Notes under the pieces: generated by a model
The model's input: the letters and a program-made list of their open reading frames with translations, nothing else
Database searches by the model: none
Told to the model about the DNA's origin: nothing
Translations under genes and position numbers: made by a program
Part shown: positions 48,450 to 57,628 of the stretch, piece by piece
Layout of the letters: each line of letters begins with the position of its first letter
Numbering within the stretch: the first letter of the stretch is position 1
Source of the DNA: Siphonodentalium dalli
Lineage: Eukaryota > Mollusca > Scaphopoda > Gadilida > Siphonodentaliidae
Direction of reading: 5' to 3'
DNA: 64,000 nt
Assembly: GCA_032622095.1 (NCBI GenBank)
Contig: CP136066.1
Coordinates: 111,931,319 to 111,995,318 of the forward strand

Positions 48450-50210
48450 AGGGGGGTGGGGAAGGGGTACCGTTTTTTTGTCAAAAACTTGGGTGTCAGA
48501 TTATTTGTTGTGCATTATATGTAAGGATTTGTGTACTACATTATGCGTTCATTTCATCGCAAGCTATAGGTTTAGAAGTACATTTCGGACAAATATTTGT
48601 TATTGGAATTTAAGATGGGGGGGGGGGGGGGAATAAAACTTTATTCTTAAAACTTGGATGTCAGATGAGTTTCTTGTTTTGTGCATTAGATTAGGCGGCC
48701 TTCAATCATTAACAATCAGTTTTATAGAACTGGAGGTCGAAATGCGAACAAAAATCTGAGATCTGAATTGGTTAGTGGGTGGTGGTGGGGCGGGGGGGGG
48801 GGGGGGGGGGGGGTTGGCGAATAACTTTCATCTTAAAACTTGGATGTCAGATGAGCTTTTTATTTTGTGCATTAGACTAGACGATCCTTCAATCATAAAC
48901 AATCATTTTATAGAACTGGAGGTGGAATTGCGAAAAAAAATCTGCGATGTGAATTGGTTGGTGATGGGGGTGGCGAATAATTTTATTCTTAAAACGTGGA
49001 TGTCAGATGAGCTTGTTATTGTTTTGCAATTAGACGATCTTATTCGCCACCCCCCCCCCCGGGCCCCCCCGCCTCACCAACCAATTCAGATCGCAGATTT
49101 GTGTTCGCAATTCCATTTCCAGTTCTATAAAATGATTGTTTATGATTGAAGGATCGTCTAATCTAATACAAAAACAAGAAAACTCATCTGACATCCAAGT
49201 TTTGATATTAAAATTATTCGTCACCCCCCCCCCCCCCCCCCACAACCCAACCAAGTCAGATTTCAGATTTTTTATTCGCAATTCCATTTCCAGTTCTATA
49301 AAATGATTGTTTATGATTGAAGGATCGTCTAATCTAATACAAAAACAAGAAACTCATCTGACATCCAAGTTTTGATATTAAAGTTATTCGCCACCCCCCC
49401 CCCCCCCCCCCTACCAATTCAGGTCACATATTTGTTTTCGCAATTCCTCACTTCCCCCAATTCTAGAAAATGATTGTTTATGATTTAGGGATTGGCTAAT
49501 CCAATGCACAAATGGGGCATGCACACAAATGAAGAAATCTAACTGACGTCTAAGATTTAAGAATAATTTTATTCCCCACCCCCCCCCCCCCCCCAGGGGG
49601 CGGTCGGAAAAATATTTCAGGCACGTATGGCATTTTTTCCCTTTCGATCATTTTTTGTACCCACCCACCCCCCACCGCCAATTTTTTCTCCGTTTTTCGG
49701 CAGTTTTTTTTCGACCATTTTTTGACACCCCACCCCCCCCTTTTTACACTAAAACAGAGATTTGCGGGGGGAAATTCAGCTGTATATGAATTTCTGTGCA
49801 TACTATTTATCATGGATGTTAACAATGGACATGTAAATAGGAATGAGTCATTTTGAGGTCATTCGGCCAAAAAAACATGGCTGCTAGCGGCCATCTTGGA
49901 TTTCAAAATTTGGAACAAAATACAACACGATAACTGCCTGCAGTCAGTTTACAGTTAGAATTACATTATTTCTCTCATTCAAAGTGGGTTTGAAGCCCAA
50001 CTCATTGCCAAAACACTAAAAAACAAGCAGGATTTTTTTTTTTTAGTTGCGGAAAAAATTGCTTGTTGGTGGCTTTGATCACCCACCCCACCCCGGCATA
50101 CGTGCCGGAATTTTTTTTTTCAACCCCCCCCCCCCCCATCTTAAATTCCAATAACAAATATTTGTCCGAAATGTACTTCTAAACCTATAACTTGCGATGA
50201 AATGAACGCC
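48450..50210. repeat. inverted array with G/C homopolymer tracts
   Basis: Left half: about three units of 170-200 bp, each with a run of G, CTTAAAACTTGGATGTCAGA, a TTTTGTGCATTAGA segment and TTATAGAACTGGAGGT. Orientation turns at about 49037; the right half has three to four units in reverse, with matching C runs (near 49050, 49225, 49395, 49578). The outermost pair is 48545-48630 with 50124-50209 (GTTCATTTCATCGCAAG and complement). The right half is interrupted by other sequence (49610-50120). Confidence 0.8.
49800..49915. repeat. solitary satellite A monomer
   Basis: CATGGATGTTAACAATGGAC, then GGAATGAGTCATTTTG, then ACATGGCTGCTAGCGGCCAT: one monomer lying inside the right half of the inverted array. 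Confidence 0.8.
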
Positions 50211-50586
50211 TAGTCATGAGCTTGTAGTCATTATGACGTAGCGATATTTTAAAGTAGAAATTGTAATCACATAGCGGGGGTGCGAAAACATTGAAAACAT
50301 ATTTTCTCTCTATATATGCAGCGACAGATACGTTATGGTGTATTGGAGCACTCTCTCACGAGACTGAAAATTCCATGTCCATTTGAAACTTTTACATTGA
50401 ATCCAGTGTTCACATCAGTTCGTGCATGGTAATATGGTATGTGACTTGCTTGGTTTTGTTTCCTGGATATGTACACCCCATTCAGTGCACGGACATGGCG
50501 GAATATGTATTATAGCTATAGGCCTAAGTGGAGAACTAAGAATTAGAACTCTGTTGTATGGAGTATGGTTTAACGCATTGGATGTA
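50211..50586. other. no gene seen
   Basis: Unique-looking AT-rich sequence between two elements. Confidence 0.35.
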
Positions 50587-51284
50587 CCCGGTCCGTAAAT
50601 CGGGGTGACTTGAGACACCGGGGTGACTTGAGACAAAACAGGATGTGCCGTATTTCAGGCAACTATAATAATTCCCTAGTATTCTTACATTCAAATACAT
50701 CTTATTTATTCTGATGACAGTTATATTTATTTGATAATAATTTATAAATAATGGGATGCAAATGAAAACAAATGGAGCAACTGGTCTTAGAATTTCATTG
50801 ATTTTTTTTCGCAAAAAATTGACCACTTGCAAACTTCCCTTGCACCACAGACACCATGCGGACTATATGGAGATAAATATGACAAAGACTCCAGAAATAT
50901 ATATCTGATGTGTCAACAGGTTGTCATTTTATGTATATAGTTACATATTTTATGATTGCTAAGAAAAACATGATTTTCGACATACTCAGAGTGGCTTGAG
51001 ACAGTGTCTCAAGTCACCCCGGGCATGACCCATACATGCTCTATATGGCTACATGTGCTATTTAGTTGCTAACTACTACAGTATATCTCAATTAATGCAC
51101 ATGATAAGTTGCACAACTCAAATTGAATGGTAATCTAGCTGATTGACTACAAGTACATGCTGCCAGCACAATGTTGTGTGGTCATGTGACATCAACATAT
51201 TTGGTCATGTGATGTATACATTGGACCGTCTGCAGACGGTCTGCTCACTGTGGATCCAATGTTTTCAATAGATTACCGGTCCTA

Positions 51285-51615
51285 CCTCCTAATTATTTGA
51301 TGTTGAAACTAGGGAAATGGTTAGGGTTTGCTTTAGGGTTATGACAACATTTTAGGGTCAAAGCCCGTACCCTTGATCACAGGTTTGGGATTAGGGTCCA
51401 TCTTTTATCGGCAAAGCGTAACCCTTCGTTCACAGGTTTAGGTTTATAGGATTAGGGCTCATGTTGAACTAGGAAAAGTGTTGGGGTTTGCGTTAGGGTT
51501 GGGGCACCATTTAGGGTCAAAGCCCACCCCCCTCGACCATATGTTTATGGTGACGGATCATCTTGTATGGGCAAAGCCTATCCCCTCGATAACATGTTTA
51601 GGGTTAGAGTATAAC
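51285..51615 (+). repeat. telomere-like TTAGGG repeats, left arm
   Basis: Interspersed TTAGGG within a unit of about 180 bp that includes GGTTAGGGTTTGCTTTAGGG, GGGTCAAAGCCC and ATCACAGGTTTGGGATTAGG. Not a plain telomeric array, since hexamers are scattered in a longer unit. Confidence 0.75.
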
Positions 51616-52756
51616 GGAGATACGAGTCTTGGAGCCGCGGAGCCATAGAACCAAAAACCATCGTATCTGCGTTATGGAGTCATGGCTCCAAGACTCATAT
51701 CTTAGGTATGTAGCCATGACTCCGTTATGCAGGCATGGCTCCATAATGAAGATACGAGTCTTGGAGCCACACTAAAGTGTATGTCATGGCTCAAAGACTC
51801 TATCTTCGTTATGGTGCCATGGCTCCAAGACTCGTATCTCTATTATGGAGCCATGACTCCATGGCTCCAAGACTTGTATCTTCGTTATGGAGTCTTAAAG
51901 GAGCCGTGGAGCCATGGCTCCATAACAGAAATACGAGTCTTGGGGGCCATGGCTCTAACGAAAATACGAGTCACGAACTCATGGCTCCATAATGAAGATG
52001 ATATGAGCCATGGAACCATAGAGCCACGAAGCAATTACACGAATACATACATCATCGTTATGGGTCCATTACCAAAACGTTTGTATGGCTCCAAGACTCG
52101 TATCTTCGTTGTGGAGACCATGGTTCCAAGACTCGTGGCTCCGATATAGAACCGTAGGTCCATAACGAAGATCCGAGTCTTTGACCCTAAATGATTCCAT
52201 GGAGCCATAGAACCCCAAACCTCGTATCTGCGTTATGAAGTCATGGCTCCATGGCTCCAATAATCCTATCTTGGGCGGATCCGATATGGCTCCATAGGTC
52301 CATAACGCAGATGCGAGTCTTTGAGCCATACGAAAGTGTATTCATGGAGCCATGGCCCCACAGCTCCAAAACCTCGTATATTCGTTATGGCTACATGGCT
52401 CGAAGACTCGTATCTCCGTTATGGAGCGTTGGCTCCACGGCTCGGAGACTCGTGTCTCCGGTATGGCTCCTTAGCTCATTAACGAAGATACGAGTCTTTG
52501 AGCCATGGAGCAATACGAAAGTGTATGTCATGGCTCAAAACCTCGTATCTTCGTTATGGAGTCATGGGCTCCACGACTTGTATCGCCGTTATGGAACCAT
52601 GGCTCCAAGACTCGTATCTTCATTATGGAGACATGGCTCCATTATGGAGCAATGGCTCCAAGACTCGTATCTCTGTTATGGAGCCATGGCTCCACGGTTC
52701 CAAGACTCGTATCTTCGTTATGTAGCCATGGGTCCATGGCTCCAAGACTCGCATCT
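51616..52756. repeat. array of GGAGCCATGGCTCC palindromes
   Basis: Dozens of short units in both orientations built from GAGCCATGGCTCC and AAGACTCGTATCTTCGTTAT. Variants mutate within these blocks. Many 70-170 codon frames on both strands come from this array and are not genes. Confidence 0.85.
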
Positions 52757-53300
52757 CCGTTAACCCTAACCCTAACCTGTGATCGAGGGGGGTGGAATTT
52801 GCCCATGAAGAGTAAGCCCTAACCATAAGCATGTGATCGAGGGGTGGGCTTTGATCATAAAGGGGTGCCCTAACCCTAAAGCAAACCATAACCCTTTCCC
52901 TAGTTTAAGATGAGCCCTAACCATAAACATGTGATCGAGGGGTGGGATTTGCACATGAAGGGTGAGCCCTAACCTAAACCTGTGTTAGAGGGGGTGGAAT
53001 TTTCCCATAAAGTGTGAGACCAAAACCTAAATATGTGATTGAGAGGGTGAGCTTTGACCCTAAAGGGTGCTCTAACCCTAAAATAAACCATAACCCTTTC
53101 CCTAGTTCAACATGAGCCGCTAACCCTAAACCCTAAAACTGTGTTCGAGGGGGGGGTGGAATTTGCCCATAAAGTGTGAGCCCTAACCTAAACATGTGAT
53201 TGAGGGGGTGAGCTTTGTACCCAAAGGGTACCCTAACCCTAAAGCAAACCCCTAACCATTTCACTAGTTCAACATGAGTCCTAACCCTAAACATAATTAA
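52757..53300 (-). repeat. telomere-like CCCTAA repeats, right arm
   Basis: Opens with TAACCCTAACCCTAACCTGT, then about three units of roughly 180 bp with TGATCGAGGGGGGTGGAATT, ACCCTAAAGCAAACC and CCTAGTTCAACATGAGCC, the complement of the left arm. Confidence 0.75.
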
Positions 53301-54177
53301 ATTATTTGATGTACATGTAGCAATATGGAATTCATGAATATTTAAAAGCTCCATACATGGAATTCTACTCCAGAATTTTGACCTGTAGTACTGAATGCGC
53401 GGAACGGTGCTGGATGGATCTAATGTGGTAGCAAATCAGTGATCTCGCTTATGGTGGGAAAACGTTAAGACAATAAGTTATACAAACGGTCTGTTTGCTG
53501 AAGTTGTTATCTGAGCATTTTCTTTGGCAACTGCTCGGCAATGAGTATTCAGTAACGAAAGTGTTATTAAAAGCCACTTAAGCGGGCACCCAGTGTGTTC
53601 TCTTATATATTTCTGGAAGTGTTTATAATAATCCTGAAATATTAGGTAAAGTAGGCCTATACTATTTGTTTTCAAAGATGACAAGTAGCATGAACATGTC
53701 GATCCATTAAATTATTGCTGTGCCTATTTCAGCATCATATGAACACAATGGCATTACATTCTAATGTAAAGCCTGGATAGTGGTGTATATATAGCAAAAA
53801 TAGATTGCTGAAATCTAAATTATAATTCTTATTAAAGTAGGCTAACCTTTCTCTGTTGCGTCACTATCGGTCTGTCCTACTACTAGAGTCAAATTGGGGT
53901 AGTGGAACAAGATGTTATATGAGTTTAGGAGGCATCTGTCTCAAGTCACCCCATTGCCGGAGTGACTTGAGATCGACACCTGTTTGAGGCACTATTTTTG
54001 CCACCCTACAATGCTACAACATGTTAGAACTATTAGAGATCATACAAATATGGATATCATTGGGAACCGTGTCCTTGAAGTGTCAAGTTATCAATGTGGC
54101 TAGGGTTCAAAACATTTATTTCAAGATAGCTTTAAAAATACCCTAAAAACTTCTCAATTCACCCCGGTTTACGGGTA

Positions 54178-54811
54178 CTGATGTTGTCGATGTCGAATGC
54201 TGGTGGGTGCTATATCGCGGAACACCTGGTTAGGCGAAGAACCACCATTATCAAGAAGCGCTAGGTCAGTGTGGTAACGTATCTGTCACACAAGGACAAT
54301 GCTGGTGGGAACTTCATACGGTCATATATGTGGTTATATTTGGTTAAAAGGGAAACTACTTAAGGCGCATGCCCAGTGAATATATGTCTTGAAAATAAAA
54401 TAATTGGCACTGGTTTTTAAGAACAATTAATTTTTGCGACTTTTTGGAGCTATTGGTCCCCGTTGTGATAGGCCTATATAGCTGAGTCATTCGTTACTTC
54501 TACTTCTCTATTTAACCCTCTCCAAATTGTGCCCTGAGCACTATAGTAGCCTACGTCCCTCCTGTATAGTAAAGAATGGCTAAGCTATGCCTATATATCA
54601 AAGCGCAATGATATATATAGGCCTACCGTAGGCCTACTATAAAACTATCTAGGCCTATACCGTACGTATATATAGGCCCTATGCGTATTATTATACAACA
54701 AACCAAATTTCATCATTAGTGATTTTAAATACAGTTTTTTTTCAGTGTTAAACGCGACCTTTATTCAAATAATTGTAGCAATCAGTTTTCATGTATTTGG
54801 ATTGGCCCCTA
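54178..54811. other. no gene; TAGGCCTA-rich patch
   Basis: Several TAGGCCTATA-like strings at about 54470-54680. Nothing else supported. Confidence 0.4.
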
Positions 54812-55355
54812 TCTCATATATATTTTGAAGACCTCTGTCTGTCTGTCTGTCTGTCTGTATGTTTGTATGTTTGTCATTAATACAAATCTACGATTCTCGA
54901 CCGATCGGGACGAAACTTGGTGCGTGTGTGTAGTTTGACCAGGCGGTGGACGTTGTCGTATTGGCGAGCCCGTGCGGCGCCCGCTTCGCGCATGCGCAGA
55001 CGAGATCTCGGAAACGGGTGGAGCTATCGACTTGAAATTTGCTATGTGAATGTATCTTGCCCCGGATACGAATTTTATCGGGTCCCCGAGCCCGTGCGAC
55101 GCCAGCTTCGCGCATGCGCAGACGAGATCTCGGAAACGGGTGGAGCTATCGACTTGAAATTTGGTACGTGAATGTATCTTGCCCCGGATACGAATTTTAT
55201 CGGGTCGCCGAGCCCGTGCGACGCCAGCTTCGCGCATGCGCAGACCGGATCTCGGAAACGGGTGCAGCTATCGACTTGAAATTTGGTTTTTGAATAGCTA
55301 TCGACTTGAAATTTGGTTTTTGAATAGCCCGGACAACGTCGGGCTCATCGGCTAG
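54812..55355 (+). mobile_element. non-autonomous Helitron-like element, copy 2
   Basis: Same ends as copy 1: A|TCTCATATAT at 54812 and AGCCCGGACAACGTCGGGCT, CATCGG, CTAG at 55352-55355. The interior has the (CTGT)n tract and about three 122-bp repeats with CGCGCATGCGCAGACGAGAT. A 29-bp stretch before the 3' hairpin is duplicated. Confidence 0.8.
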
Positions 55356-56141
55356 TCTCATATATATTTTGAAGACCTCTGTCTGTTTGTTTGTCTGTCT
55401 GTATGTTTGTCATTAATACAAATCTACGATCCTCGACCGATCGGGACGAAACTTGGTACGTGTGTGTAGTTTGACCAGGCGGTGAACGTTGTCGTATTGG
55501 CATGCCCGTGCGGCGCCCGCTTCACGCATGCGCAGACGAGATCTCGGAAACGGGTGGAGCTATCGACTTGAAATTTGCTATGTGAATGTATCTTGCCCCG
55601 GATACGAATTTTATCGGGTCGCCGAGCCCGTGCGACGCCAGCTTCGCGCATGCGCAGACGAGATCTCGGAAACGGGTGGAGCTATCGACTTGAAATTTGG
55701 TGTGTGAATGTATCTTGCCCCGGATACGAATTTTATCGGGTCGCCGAGCCCGTGCGACGCCAGCTTCGCGCATGCGCAGACCAGATATCGGAAACGGGTA
55801 GAGCTATCGACTTGAAATTTGGTTTTTGAAACGGGTGGAGCTATCGACTTGAAATTTGTTTTTTGAATAGCCCGGACAACGTCGGGCTCATCGAAACGGG
55901 TGGAGCTATCGACTTGAAATTTGGTATGTGAATGTATCTTGCCCCGGATACGAATTTTATCGGGTCGCCGAGCCCGTGCGACGCCAGCTTCGCGCATGCG
56001 CAGACGAGATCTCGGAAACGGGTGGAGCTATCGACTTGAAATTTGGTTTTTGAATAGCCCGGACAACGTCGGGCTGGGTAGAGCTATCGACTTGAAATTT
56101 GGTTTTTGAATAGCCCGGACAACGTCGGGCTCATCGGCTAG
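55356..56141 (+). mobile_element. non-autonomous Helitron-like element, copy 3, abutting copy 2
   Basis: Begins TCTCATATAT at 55356, the base after the CTAG of copy 2, with nothing between. It ends CTAG at 56138-56141 followed by T. It contains two extra internal copies of the 3' hairpin (near 55868 and 56057) before the true end, so terminator-like modules have been duplicated. Confidence 0.8.
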
Positions 56142-57628
56142 TATAATATATAACATTTAATATAAAATTTAGCGCCGATGGATGCAACGGTAGCCTATTA
56201 GTGATGTAAAAGTGATTTAAAATTATTATCAATATCATTGGATCTGGTAACAGGCCCAAAATTCCTTATAGCGCAAAAATGGCAAATACGTGTCCGAGGG
56301 GTGTATCTCATGCATGTCCCGACCGCCATCTCAATGGCAACATATCATTAAACAGGGGTCTTATGGCAAATATATATTACATAGCAAAATCCGGTTGGCT
56401 TCCTTATATTTCACAAATGGGAGGTTTGAGTGACAAAATTGGCTGTTTTTGGGATGTCCGTTATTGGGTATCCGATTTCATGAGCTCAGAAACTTGAGTA
56501 ATCCGTTACTATATTATACAAGTGCTATGTAATTATCTCACTTGTATGACCGATTCTCGCATTAAAAACCGAGTATTCTATAACGTTACTATATTTGGAA
56601 GCAGTCCACCATGGTATGTTGTCCGTGAAAACGGTGTTTTTCTCCGTTACCATCAATTTAAATCGTCATAACTGACAGACACAACTTGCTGTACGTGCCT
56701 AATTTTATACAAAGAAACGCAGTATCACGTGTAACCTGGGGAACATATAGCTCTAAATACAAATGAATCATATGTAGAAATAACAAGAGATGAGTTGCCA
56801 CTTCCAAAACAGTTTATTTAAGGATGTTTTCTCCGTTACCACCATAAAACATAGAAAATCGACAAGTTAACTACAACTGCTAATCTCATCTGACGGAACG
56901 TCTATCAAGCCCAAAATATCACGTGAGCATGTTGAAATTAATATCACAAGACTTTTGTATATGGTTGTAAACAATATGCGGTTTTCTCCGTTACCGTTTT
57001 CTCCGTTACCAGCGAACATCAGAAGGTCATTCTTTAGGCACATATGAACCCTTGGCGATACTATATCGGCAGTCTGGGTTTGTTTGACTCAGTTCAACAC
57101 AAAAAACTAACCCGGTCAATTGCAAATAGGGGAGACCCGGGCAAAGCGGGACACCAAATGTTTTCAAGGAATTTTATATTGGATTTTCGCCGGAAAAATC
57201 TGGAAAGCCGTTGATTGGTATATAATTCATCGGCGCATATAATCGGGTGATCATTGATATCAAACACCATTTAGGTATGTCCCTTTTGGAACCTCTTGTT
57301 TTGTCCCACTTTGACCGTGCCTTTGGGCAAATCAGGACACCGCACTGGGCAAAGTGGGACACTGTGCCAGGCTATCCGGGCAAAATGGGATAGCAAAATC
57401 AAAGAGACAGTGCGGGTTGCCATTGCTGAATTGAATTGTTTATTGAATTGTTTATTAGCAAAGTCAACATCTAAGTTGCAACATGCCATACAACTTATGT
57501 ACACAACATTATACAAACAATACACAACATACATATATATCAATAAATGAGTTCATCATATTATATGATATTGATAATAAATACAAATAATGCTAATACA
57601 TTTGGGAATATGTTTTCTGCTCACACTG
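56142..57628. repeat. region with repeated TTTTCTCCGTTACC motif; no gene
   Basis: The 14-mer (first base varies) occurs at about 56637, 56828, 56984 and 56998, with loosely similar 150-190 bp contexts (ATATCACGTG nearby in two). At 57130-57420 the motifs GGGCAAAG(C/T)GGGACAC and GGGCAAAATGGGA recur three times. No coding feature. Confidence 0.5.

Larger units (their letters stand above)
50585..54177. mobile_element. 3.6-kb TA-flanked element with telomere-like arms
   Basis: Left end TA then CCCGGTCCGTAAATCGGGGT; right end ACCCCGGTTTACGGG then TA. After the ends comes GACTTGAGAC on the left (with a second GGGGTGACTTGAGACA next to it) and its complement on the right. Inside, arms with TTAGGG-type repeats (51285-51615) are inverted at 52757-53300 around the central palindromic array. 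The end sequence also occurs as internal palindromes at about 50991-51022 and 53938-53980. No transposase frame. TA flanks suggest a Tc1/mariner-like target, which is tentative. Confidence 0.6.

Noticed and set aside
51727-52889. Frames of 70-170 codons in the GGAGCCATGGCTCC array
   Set aside because: Present on both strands in several frames and made only of repeat-encoded peptides.
51285-53300. TTAGGG/CCCTAA repeats as a true telomere or chromosome end
   Set aside because: Hexamers are interspersed in a ~180-bp unit, inverted on both sides of another array, and flanked by normal sequence.
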